A stretch of 64,000 nucleotides of DNA from Gnetum montanum. Taxonomy: Eukaryota > Streptophyta > Gnetopsida > Gnetales > Gnetaceae. How positions within the stretch are numbered: position 1 is the first letter of the stretch; each line of letters begins with the position of its first letter. Where the stretch lies: the NCBI GenBank assembly GCA_015680685.1, contig MNCI01020228.1, positions 173,965 through 237,964 of the forward strand. Reading direction: 5' to 3'. Made by a program: the position numbers and the translations under genes. Below are positions 1-10,340 of this stretch, in pieces. Under the pieces are notes generated by a model. The model searched no databases. It worked only from the letters and a program-made list of their open reading frames with translations, and was not told the DNA's origin.

Positions 1-1274
1 TTGTTTTAAGCTGTCAAACACATGTTGGCAATCGTTGGTCCATTCGAAATTAACCCCTTTTTTCAGCAAGTGTTGCATAGGGTGTAGCTTGTCGGTTAAT
101 CTCGAGATGAACCGGCATATAAACTGTAAGCGTCCTTGTAACCTGCATAATTGCTTGAGGTCTGTGGGAGGCGTGAGCTCAACAATGGCTTTGACCTTGT
201 TAGGGTCAACTCGTATGCTAGCTTTCGACACCACAAACCCCAACATGCATCCGGTTTTGACTCCAAATACACACTTCTTTGGGTTAAGCTGGAGCTCGTA
301 TTGGAGCATCTTTTAAGGACTAACTCCAGGTCTCCTGAATGATCTTCAAACTTTAAAGAATTAATAGCTATATCGTCTACATAATCATTCAGCCTTCCTA
401 GGAGGTAATCGCTGAAGATGTAGGTCATGGCTCGTTGATATGTTGCTCCGGCGTTCTTTAGACCAAAAGGCATCATAGTGTAGCAAAAGGTGCCCCAGGG
501 CATCATGAACGTTGTCGTCAATTGATGTTCTGGGTTGATGCGAATCTGATTATAGCCTGAAAAACCATCCATAAAGGATAGAAGCGCATGCCCAGCTATC
601 GTGTCGACTAGTTGATTGATACTTGGAAGTGGGAAGTTATCCTTGATCGTTGCCTTATTCAGATCTCCGAAGTCTATGCAGATGCGTATGCTCCCAGTAT
701 TCTTTGGGACGACTACAATGTTAGACACCCAATCCAAGTAATCGACCGCCCGAATGAAACCAGCCTGATATAGTTTAGTGATTTCATCACGCATGGCTAG
801 CCCGATCTCTGGCTTGATTTTGCATGCCTTTTTCCTAATTGCTTTAATCTGCGGGTCTAAGATGATGTTATGCTGGATTAGCCTGGGATCTAGTCCAGGC
901 ATATCCTCGTATGACCATGCAAAGACGGTAATGTTGTCTTGCAGGACCTATTTTATGGCATCGTGTGTTTTCTGGTCTAATAAAGAACTGACTTTAAGCA
1001 TTTTGGCTTCACCCTTATGTGTAACGATAAAGACCTCACTGAGGGGGTCTTCAGTTATGTCTCCAGCCTCCAGATCTAGCGTACGCCTCGACTGTCCTGG
1101 CCATTCTGGGTATGTCTCCGACGCGGCTATGGTTACGTCTTCTAAAGAGGGGTTAGCATCTACCAGTGTGGAGTCAAATTGCCTAACTACCTTCCTGTAT
1201 GGGCTTTTCAAAGTTAGAGGTGCTGAAAACATTGTGTCCATTTGCCATCTGTCCTGCAAAACCACCAAGTGCAT
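1..1274 (-). pseudogene. Ty3/gypsy (Tat/Ogre-like) pol: reverse transcriptase, entering RNase H; broken, runs off window
   Basis: Read on the minus strand from 1,274 downwards. It opens with a linker to the RT and continues into a clear RT palm. Seen in order are the VVPKNTGSIRICIDFGDLNK block, FPLPSINQLVDTIAGH, the substrate-loop block SFMDGFSGYNQIRI, PFGLKNAGATYQRAM and the catalytic YVDD (around 370-380). A TAG at 948-950 splits linker from RT in one frame. A one-base loss near 309 shifts the frame, after which the RT/RNase H connection continues to position 1 (FEWTNDCQHVFDSLKQ). In Ty3 elements this enzyme copies the element RNA into DNA. The YVDD catalytic residues are intact, but the stop and shift make this copy inactive. 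Integrase would lie left of the window. A possible minus-strand acceptor (TTTTGCAG) falls near 1,254. Confidence 0.9.
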
Positions 1275-1667
1275 AAATGATTAGGAGAAAGGTGACGTGA
1301 TGTCATCGAACGTGGAAGGCTAACTAAATTTTGAATATTGTAAACGAGCTGTAATTAATGCAACCCGATTACGAGGCGATAAGATGTGGTAGTTTAACGT
1401 CATTTCGGAAAGTGGCGTGTGCGATATCAGCCGCATTAATATCTTGATTTTTGGGTTCCATTTTAGGAAAGTCCCGGTTAAATCAGATATCAAGTCGGTG
1501 ATCCTCGCATATAAGTAAGTAGTTTTTGATGAGGACAGGCTGTTGGCTATTGTGAATTCGAATTCATAACTGTTGCTGAGCGAGAGAAGGAAGAGCAGAG
1601 GATTAGAGCATGTGATTTTATGAAGATTTGCAAGTGTTAAACGGTGAAAATTTTTGAAGCTGTTGCA
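1275..1667 (+). promoter_or_regulatory. Spacer between pol and the antisense gene, with a TATA-like box
   Basis: No coding family is recognised here. On the plus strand a TATAAG box sits at 1,510-1,515, about 155 bases before the ATG of the antisense gene, so this stretch could hold its promoter and 5' leader. On the minus strand the same stretch would be the end of an intron or linker before the reverse transcriptase. The promoter reading is inference from position and the box only. Confidence 0.3.
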
Positions 1668-4600
1668 ATGGCACCAAAAATCAAGAGGAAGAACGCAAAA
1701 CTGGCCAAAATCGATGAAGTGCAAGAAAATCTGGATTGCATTTCGCAGGCATTGGTCGATGTTCATGACCCTACGCCTTTGAACCGGTAGGTCATTCTTA
1801 CATGCTTATGTTTGTTTCAATGTCTACTTTTCGTGGTATATTTTTGTTTGCGTGAATGTGGATTTCAAATTGTGGACCTCGGGTTAATGCGAGGGTTTGA
1901 TGGGGTTGCGTCTACCGCCGTTGTCAGGGACGAACCTTGCGTTATTGCAAGGGTTTGGGCGATTTCGGCCTGGATAACTAGGTGTAGTTTATAAGTTTTC
2001 TATATTAGTCATGCAAATGTAAAAGTAGGTATTAATGTATGCATTGGGTTTTCTATACAGTGTTGCGCTAAAGCCCATCCTGATTGTCTTGGATATTGTC
2101 GGGGTTTTGTGTTGTATAAACCCCATCGTCCCTAATGTCCCTCCCCCGCAAACGCAGTTGCAAGGGAAGGCCATATGGTTTTGAAGGGGTGCGCTGGAGT
2201 TTTTGTAGTTCTTGCTGCGCAACTACAACGTCATCGTGTGGTATGATTTGTCTGGCGACATCGCCGGTGCCCTTTTAGAGCACCTGCTGGCGGGTTCTGC
2301 ACAAGGGATTCTGACCTTTTTGACAGATGGGGCCATCGATACGGGTTGTCCTGAGGACTGAGAACTTAGTGCCCGGGGTTTGAGGAGCTTAAACTGGATC
2401 TAGGAAATGGCTCAGTTCAGTTGTTATCATGCATATAACACACTGTTCGTGGCTTGCCATGTCTCGACCTATTTCCAGAACCCACAAGGCACAGTGTACT
2501 ATACAGGCGGGTAAGTGAATTTTATTAACTGTCTATTTTTGTTGTTGTTGTTATATGTCTGTTATTGATGTGAAATATAAGAGAAGCCTATGTGCAAAAT
2601 ATAAGATAAGCCTATGTTGTATGGTACAGGTTTTTTATTCATGACAACAAGTTAGTTGGAAATGGAGATGCATTATCATGGGCTGAAACGACAATAATGG
2701 CATTTATCTCAACTAGCAACGTGCACACTGGTGTTATAGGGTAGATTGGCTTTGACATGCGTGAGTACCCCACCCGCTATGCTAGGGCTTTTAAGAATTG
2801 CCAGAGACTCAGGTGGCTGCACGATGACCGGACCCTAGATCAGCCTCTTACCGTTGAGGACGTGCAGAGGGACCTTCCGTCATTTCCCCTGCCATTTGGA
2901 CCTGGTAAGGCTATTGTATAGTTGATTATTGCATAATATAGTTGTAAATTGTGAGCGTTGCGTAATAGTGTTTTCTTTTGAGTTGTGTTTTACGCTTTTC
3001 AGTCAGGGAATCCCGGGAGATTACCCTTACGATTTCCGGCCGTGAGGCAAGCACCGTCCTTTTCCGCTATGGAGACATCAAGGATGCACAACGTTGGCTT
3101 GGCCACTCGGCGGCCCCAGTCGCGGTGACCACCAAGATCCGAGCAGCAGGGCTAATGCATCTATTTTTAGCTGCAACCCCTGATGTTCCTGCCAGTGAAA
3201 TGCTAACCCTGGTCAACTCCTTCAATGAAAAAGCAGAGCATTTTTGCACGCACGTACATAATGTACACGTGAGCTTTAACATCGACGCTCAGCTCTTTAC
3301 GGACCTCTTTGGCATTCCCTTGGACGACCTTCTCGTAAGTGAGAAGGCAAAGAGAAGCCTTGCCTTCCAGGAGTGGCTGAAGGAGTGGGTGAGGGTCTCG
3401 AAGGAGACCAAAGGGTTTCCTTGCGAAAGATTCCAAATGGGTATTGCCAAGACACTTTATCCCCTTTTCTGGGCCCGGACTTTCCCTAAAACTCTCTCAC
3501 AAGGGAAGTTCTTTTCTGTAGAACAGACTCGTATTATGCGGGAGGTTCTGAAAGAGGGGACCTAATTCAATTGGGCAAACTATTTCGCTAAGGGGCTACG
3601 CAACAAGATGATCAAGCTTCACAAGAAGCTTAAGTCTCATATCAACGTGCATCACGCCTTCTTCATAGCTTACCTCTGGCGGTTTGCTAAGTTTTTGGTC
3701 ATCCAAAGGAATGGGGTCTGGGTACAACAAGACCGAGACTAGCTATCCAAACCTTGGATTGCCCATATCCTCAGCACTACCCATGGGCAGGATCCACCGG
3801 AAGGAATCAGGGAGTCATTATCTATAACGACCAAGGGTTTGGCGGTGCCCCAAGTGCGAGGCCTTGACAGCGTAGGCGGGATAATGCCTACTTACACCGG
3901 CGATGCCTCGCGGGGGAAACGCTTGATGAAAGAAATTGTAGAACCTGCAGCTCAGCATAAAAGGCTCCGTATAACGGAGGCCCCTGGGAGTGACGCAGGC
4001 CGAACTATGGCGGTCAAAGTTCAGCGGAGTAAGCCTCCGCCTGGTAAGCGTGAAGGAATTGTATTACACAATGTTTGTTTAGATGTTTTGGGACGATATA
4101 CTAAGGTGCTGTGACATGACCAGTAAAAATTACAGAGGAACTGACCCCTGAGACGGGGGCAGTAATACTAAGTCGTGGGGAAGGGGCCTCAGTTTTAGAA
4201 AAAGATGCCCCAGCTATCGAGACAAGCATCGCGCAGACTCATGTGCGTGCGGAGGCCCTAGCTACTGGAACCAGCGATGCACAGACTCAGGTGCGTGAAG
4301 AGGAAAGGGAGGCGGAAGATGTCGGCAAAGTTGCCACTGTCACCGGTAGAGGTAATGGGTGTGTTAGCGTGTTTGCAAGATTCTATAAATGGATGAAGTT
4401 TCTAACTAGATTACGCCACAGGAGAAGAGGATGTGTCCACGTCTGTTGCTGTGAGCAGAGCGTGGAGAGACTTCCCTGACAAATTTGCCTTCATGGAAGG
4501 CGTTGTCAGTGACATCATTGAGCGCCTAGAGCGCGTCGAACCTGGAGCTGGTACGTTATGGTTGTAGTCAGTTTGTGATATTATATAGTGGTAATGTGTC

Positions 4601-5816
4601 ACCAACACTGATGATTGTTTCTGTTAGGAGCTCGCCTCCGATGGGATCCCACGGAGCCCATTGATTTGGACACAGTGGAGCCACCATCCAATGAAGCAGC
4701 CGTGCCACGTAACATTTATGAGGAAATGCATAAATGTGCGTTACGCTCGACACGCTCCTTATGGGAGAGTAAGGGCATCGATGAGACCCTCTGGAAAAGG
4801 CTGCAGAGGGCAGAGCAGCGGGTGGAGTCTCTAACCAAAGAGGTCGGAGACTTAAGATCACGGTGCGACTTCCTACAGGCACGAGCAACAGGGGACGAAG
4901 ACTGGTGTATTGCTATTATCGATTACTCCTGCTATTGGAATGCCATCAAAAAGAGCGTACAAACTAGTTGGACATTAGTAGAGCAACAGATGCAGATAGA
5001 GCTCCTAGCTCAGAAAAGCCAAGATTGGAGGGACTATTGTGCAAGCGTGCAAGAATGGGGGTAGAAGGAGAAGGACCATAAGAATTTGTACAAGCGGGAG
5101 AGCATTACTTATCAGAAACTCTACCGTGATTCTGCCATCAGGGCCCAATCCTTGGAAGTCTTCTTGGACGTCATCGGAGCTTCCGAAGCCTTCAAGAAGT
5201 TCGAAGAACAGGTGACTATAAGTGCATCCCCGGAAAGGGAGGTGACTCTCCCTGGGGACCAGTGAACAGTCCCTACTTTCTTCCCGGACCCACCCCGTTG
5301 GAGCAGCGTAGAGAAGGGAAAAGTGAAGGCCGAAGCTGCCTTGGGAGAGGATGTATGGCCAGATCTAACGGAGGAAGAGATTATGAAGCATCTGTGGGCT
5401 AGCCTAAACAAGCTTCCCTTTGCTGCGGAAGTAGGGCCGTCGCAAGTAATTTTATGCATGTCTTAGTTTGTATTTACTAATTATGATGTTAAGTCTTGTG
5501 TAGCTAATGTGCTTACTGCATTTAGGTACCAACTGAGGATAGGGAAGACGAGCCAGCCGAGGAGTTAGCTGAGGAAGCAACAGAAGTAGAAGAAGAAGCA
5601 AAGGAAGAGGAAGAAGAAGAAGTAGAAGAAGAAGAAGAACGCAACGATGAAGAGCGTCCTCCCGTGGAGCCAGCGCCGGAACGAGGACCTCATGAAGAGG
5701 ACATTCTTCGTGAAAGAATCATTCCTAGAAATGATGGCCCATTGGAGGACGATCCATTAGGGTTGGATCCAGGCTTAAGAGATACCGGCGACAGTGGCAG
5801 TAGAGGAACTGCGTAA
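1668..5816 (+). pseudogene. Eight-exon antisense gene inside the gypsy element; unknown family, coiled-coil and acidic C terminus
   Basis: Exons read as 1,668-1,786, 2,158-2,510, 2,630-2,904, 3,003-4,043, 4,124-4,351, 4,422-4,550, 4,628-5,445 and 5,526-5,816. From exon 2 onwards every junction is GT..AG and keeps phase (2,1,1,1,1,0), which chance would hardly give. Exon 1 starts MAPKIKRKNAKLAKIDEVQ; its join to exon 2 is less sure and exon 2 carries one frameshift. Stops interrupt the frame at 2,359 (TGA), 2,401 (TAG), 2,742 (TAG), 3,563 (TAA), 3,740 (TAG), 5,062 (TAG) and 5,263 (TGA). The product would be about 1,080 residues: a globular N-terminal half, a helical middle (QRAEQRVESLTKEVGDLRSR) and a Glu-rich tail (exon 8) ending DTGDSGSRGTA. 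I do not recognise the family. Plant Tat elements are known to carry antisense ORFs, usually near the 3' end, but I cannot show homology. It is now a pseudogene unless the stops are tolerated. Confidence 0.75.
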
Positions 5817-6445
5817 TTATGATTTACGCATAGTTTTATTAATGTTGAAGTGGAGTATTGTTTTATGAATAACTGAGAAGACGCGTTGTAAGACCTGATG
5901 GATGTTTTAAATGTCAAGTATTTTGTCTTTTTTTTGGCTTTTATGCTTTTACAGCATGAACGTAATTATTAAGGTTTTTGCCTAAGTTATGATGATAAAA
6001 TGTGATGACTAGTTTAAGGCCATCACGGGCCATCATATGATTCTGCGTAAACTAGCGACTAGTTTAGGGCCGTTGCAGGCCTACTGCATAATCAAGCGTA
6101 AAGAGTTATAGTATACAATTCAGGTAACTAGTTTAAGGCTGTTGCAGGCCATAGCGTAATATAGCAAGTGTAAATGATACTGGTACAGAATTTTGTGTAA
6201 TTATGCTAAAGTAATCAGGAAACGTGAATATCATGCATACGAAAAAGATAACAGTGTGAAGATAAATGACAAATGTAAGAACCGAAAACAAAAGTAATGT
6301 GAAAATGCATGAAATAAAATTGCTAAGTAGGAACCATGATAACTCACTAAGACATGATAATGTACACAAGGAACATCGTTCAACCATTGATACGCAATTG
6401 TCTCTTGATGGCTTTTATGTTGAGCGTTGCGTAAGGGCGAGAAGA
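5817..6445. repeat. Three diverged tandem units with core ACTAGTTTAAGGC..GCAGGCC..GCGTAA
   Basis: After the stop of the antisense gene, units start at about 6,007, 6,057 and 6,127. Each reads ACTAGTTTARGGC, then a GGCC-containing inverted stretch, then a GCGTAA-type motif. The unit length is about 50-70 bases. An inverted GCGTAA/TTTACGC pair lies at 5,811-5,829, across the stop codon. The 14-mer TGAGCGTTGCGTAA at 6,421-6,434 recurs exactly at 2,952-2,965 inside intron 3 of the antisense gene. No coding family is seen. The stretch could hold the 3' end of the antisense gene, and the start of a minus-strand intron between protease and reverse transcriptase. Confidence 0.6.
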
Positions 6446-7411
6446 CTAATGGTTTGACTCCTCTACGCTGCCATCCAGAAATCGTAGGTCAGCCCAAGCT
6501 AGACCGTCATCATTGCTGTCAGCTTGTTGAGGGGTTTGGAGACGGGTCTGGTCATTAGTCGTTTCTATCTCCGAACCCTGTTCTTCTTCAATGTTATTGA
6601 TGGTCCTGGGGGTGATTTCGTCACCGCGTATCACAACCTCCCCTCTGGCATAGGGCAGGTGTATCTCTTGGTGTATTGGTGACGAAACTGCCCTCAGCTG
6701 GGCTAACCACGACCTCCCCAAGATCAGGTTGAACCCTGGCATCTCCTCGAAGACTAAGAAAGTGGCCTCTGTCGGGAATTGATCCCCCGCCACAAACTCA
6801 ATACGCACCATCCCCTTAACTTGAACCTGTGCCCCGTTGAACGATTTTATGCAGGCCGTTGTCATGGGCATGATCTGGTCGACCAAACCCAACCTATCCA
6901 CGATGGAATAGGGAATGACGTTGGTAGCTGCGCCATCGTCTTCGTGCACTCTCCGGATCCGATATTGACCGACCCGGATAGTGATAAACATAGGTTCAGT
7001 TGTCACCTGACCTTTCTCAGGATCATCTTTGATAGACCCGTCATGGAAGGTCAGCGAGATAGGCCTGGGTTGCTCAGCTTCAGAAGGAAACATGACAGCA
7101 TATATCGCTTCCTCCTTCGCTGGCAAGCTTTCATCCACTGATATGGATGTCAGCATGTGAACCATAGCCTCACGGTGTTCTCGAGACGTCATAAGCAGGT
7201 CGTAAAGGCTCAGGGTTGTGTTCTTTTGTTTGAGAGCCTGTTTAACTTGCGTAAATGCATCGAGGAGGTCCTTCTCTCGGCTAGATTGTTTTTCCCCTTT
7301 GTCTTCTTCCATTCGGCCCAAGAGACGAATCTCTTGAGGTGGAACGGTGTTAGTCAAAGGGTTGCTCCTTTTCTTGCCAAGAGAAGGTGGTTGTGTTTCT
7401 ACGCCTTTATC
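6446..7411 (-). pseudogene. Tat-like retropepsin (protease) segment of gag-pol
   Basis: Same minus frame as the gag upstream, separated from it by a TAG at 7,412-7,414. The mature protease domain lies in the middle of the segment. The active-site block reads DDGAATNVIPYSIVDRLGL where Ty3 proteases normally have D-S/T-G-A. After it comes the flap/hydrophobic region VKGMVRIEFVAGDQFPTEATF and the usual ILGRSWL block. Retropepsins cut the Gag-Pol polyprotein inside the particle. The second active-site residue is Asp rather than Ser/Thr, which is unusual and may impair catalysis. The frame ends with TAG at 6,446-6,448, then can be read on for about 22 codons to a TGA. The next pol domain is 5 kb away across the antisense gene. 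Confidence 0.85.
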
Positions 7412-10099
7412 CTACCTCTGAGGCATAGAAGAAGGCGCAGAGGCCAAGGGCCTAGGCTTAGGGAAGCCGAGCGTAAGATGGTCCTTCGTTGCGTTAACTG
7501 GTGTGGTCTCTCCCTTTCTCTTGGGAGGTGATGGTGAACTCTTGTGGTTGGAGGTCTGCCCCTGTGTGAGAGGAGCAGCCTGTGGTTTTAGCACCTTGAT
7601 AATGAAGGGTGCCCTAGGTGTGGGCATGGACGAGGCCAAGGCTTGATTATCGCTGTATGACTGAGAGTATATCCAAGAAGGTGCCCGTATAATGAAGGGC
7701 GGCCTCGAGACCCCACTGGCTGTCGATGAAATGGTTGGCCCTCTTTGTGAGTTGGCAAGGACACACAAAACAAAAGGTTGTTTTGGCGGTTCCCTCCTCT
7801 CACTGTTCGTACTCACCACAGTGATCGTATAAGGATCATCGTTTCCGTTCAACAGGTCCTTGTATACGTGCAATGTTTGGTTTTTTGGACGCGTCGGGTT
7901 GCTGCCGTCTAACTTGAGTGAACCATCATCCAACATGCATTGAATGTCATCTTTCAACACCCAGCAATAATCCATATCGTGACCACATAGATGGTGGTAG
8001 TCACAGAAACGGTCCAGCCTGAAAGATCTCAGAACTGGTGGTTCGTTAGGTAAGGCTAAAGAAGGGTTCTTCAGCAGTTCACAATGATGTCTGTGACGCT
8101 TCAGAGCTTCCTCGAACACCTTCTTAGGTTGAATGTGCCCTACCCCTAACAGTTGTCTCAGTAGTTTGGAATGCTTTACAGGTAATGCCGTGTACTTTGA
8201 GCGATCCTTACGCTCAAAGTTTGGCTTAGGCTGGGGGGCCTTTTTAGGGGCCGCCGTGTCCTGACTGGTGCTGGCACCAGTCGTGGTTTCAGGAGGTGCC
8301 GTGGGTGCCTTTTTGTTCTTAGTATTTGTACTCTATGTCATTGCAGCTGTTGTCGTTGTCGCTGCTTTACCTTTGTCCTTGCTCTTGTTATGTGCGTTCC
8401 TATAGGCGACATACGCCAGGTCTTTGCTGGCCTCCGTAGCATCTTGGATGCTTCTAACTTGAGCAAAGGCCTGATGTAAAGAATTGGGGGAAAGATAGTA
8501 CAAATTTGACTTAATGAAGTCATTGACTGCTCCCTTGAATATAGCCAGCAAATGTGAGTCCGCGATCGGCTCGTGGATCTCAGTCAAGGTAGCATTCCAG
8601 CGCTGTATGAACTTTTGGATGGGCTCGAGCGAGTCTTGTTTCACCCCCATGAGCTGATCCAATGTGACTTCTAGTTTCAAGTTGTATTTGAAGCAAGTCA
8701 AAAATTGGGTCAACAACTCTTCCAGGGTTGAGATGGAAAAGCGCGGGAGGGCTCGGTACCAATCCAAAGCTTTCCCTGTTAAAGACATTGCAAAGACTCG
8801 GATGATGGTGTGTGGCCACTGTTGCAACAACAAGGACTCAGACCTAAACGTGACCAAGTGAGCATTGGGATCTCCCTCCCCATTGTACTTGGTAAAATGA
8901 GGTAGGGACATCCCTGGAAGCAACGACAGCATAGGGACCGCTAGACTAATCGGATCATCCTGATCAAAGTCCATGATCTGAATGGTATCAGAACCGGCGG
9001 CTTTGAGGCGTCGAACCTCCTCGGTGAGAGTCTGTATAAGCTGGAAGGCCTGGTCCAGACCTGTTGATGAAGGTGTCTGCGCGGAAGGCATAGGAGGTTG
9101 GACCGGGAGGGCGACGCCAGGAAATGGAAAGGACGGAAGAGGTTGACTGGCTGCTTGTGGGGCGGGGATCCCAGTAGGCAGGGGAGCCTGTGAAGACCAC
9201 CACATGCTGGTTTGCGCAGAGGGGTTAGCCATAGCCTGCTACGCGAGATAAGGATGAGGATACTGCGGTATCACCTGTGGAACATGCGTTGCGGGCGCAA
9301 CCGAGGGTTGCACGCCATACACCACAGATTGGGTATGTTGCGCCGCCGGGTTGGCCCACTGACCTGCGGTAGGCTGTTGGGCGTATGTTTGTGGCTGAAC
9401 GACTGTGGTAATTTTTTGAGTTAGAGGGGGTGAAAGCGACAAGGTCTACGCTGGGTGCGTTGCGGATATGTTGTGAGGTTGTATCTGAGGGATGAAATGG
9501 GACGCAACGGTCGCCGGGACCACCACTGGGATGCTAAGTACCTGCGGTGACGAAACCGCCCCCACGTTCTTATGGGGTATTTGTACTTGCAGCCCAGACG
9601 GCTGCGCAGTGGCTTGCGGAAGGGTAGGGACGTGCATCTGCATCGTCATGGCTATGTTAAGAGAGGCGGCCTCTTTGTTGAAAGGAAATAGGGGATCTAC
9701 GTACGTATGGGGGCTCAGAGTATGGAACGAATGTTCCAACTGGGCTACCAATTCATCCTCCTCTTCCCCATTCTGGGGTTCCACCATAGCCTATGCAGCC
9801 TGGCTCTTGGCCATGACCAACTGTGTGATGAGTTCATGTTGATGTTTGGTCAAGGGAATAATGTCGTAAGCTATTGGTTTGAAGTCATGGCCCCCTCGGT
9901 GGACCACCTCAAAGTTGTATTCTTTAGGGGTTATGACCGTGAAGACATGCTCTTTTCCCTGAAGTCTCAATGATCGGCGCAATGCCCCCTGAGATCTTGT
10001 TGCGCTAGGAGTTGGTCTTGTGACCGCAATAGGGTTCATAGATGCGGCACCCAAATCAGCAGGGGCCATGGCTGTTGTGGTCGTGTACAAGGAATCCAT
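7412..10099 (-). pseudogene. Tat-like gag polyprotein, one frame broken by five TAG codons
   Basis: Starts MDSLYTTTTAMAPADLG at 10,099. The frame is continuous to 7,412 with no shift and is interrupted only by TAG at 9,791, 9,446, 9,239, 8,333 and 7,412. The N-terminal third is Pro/Gln/Thr-rich. The retrotransposon gag (capsid) fold is in 8,333-9,232, recognisable by MSLPHFTKYNGEGDPNAHL, LTGKALDWYRALP and the FIQRWNATLTEI region. Further on, YHHLCGHDMDYCWVLKDDI resembles the degenerate zinc-binding segment of Tat/Ogre gags, followed by a Pro/Lys-rich linker into the protease. Gag assembles the particle. The start was chosen as the first Met after the primer-site leader. A protein is expected only if the stops are read through or repaired in another copy. 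Confidence 0.88.
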
Positions 10100-10340
10100 T
10101 GAGCAATAAGATTAACGGTAACTGGTAATCGGATCTAAGAAATAGCTGGCAACAAAAGCACAAATAGGCTTTCTACCCTATAGGATTTCAAAGAAATCGT
10201 CCTTGCGGCCGATCTATACCACATGATTTGCCGTAGACTTCCCTAGAGGTATTACGTCTACGGTTTAGGGTATGGATCGCTAACAGGGCTACCCGAAATA
10301 CTCGGATCGGAGGTTCAAGCCCTCCTTCTAGTGCCAGAAA
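10100..10340 (-). other. Untranslated leader with a tRNA-like primer-binding region
   Basis: Between gag and the LTR. On the plus strand 10,308-10,338 contains a T-arm-like hairpin (GGAGG TTCAAGC CCTCC) followed by TTCTAGTGCCA. A small CCGA/TCGG stem just upstream looks like a long variable arm. Read on the minus strand this gives TGGCACTAGAAGGAGGG directly after the LTR end, the expected place for a primer-binding site. The tRNA likeness extends beyond the usual 18 bases. I cannot fold a full cloverleaf or name the tRNA. Confidence 0.45.

Noticed and set aside
778-1284. 168-codon plus-strand frame opposite the RT linker
   Set aside because: It is the complement of the clear RT and linker coding sequence and has no family signature.
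10308-10338. Functional tRNA gene on the plus strand
   Set aside because: Only the 3' half looks tRNA-like; no matching 5' acceptor strand or anticodon stem was found.
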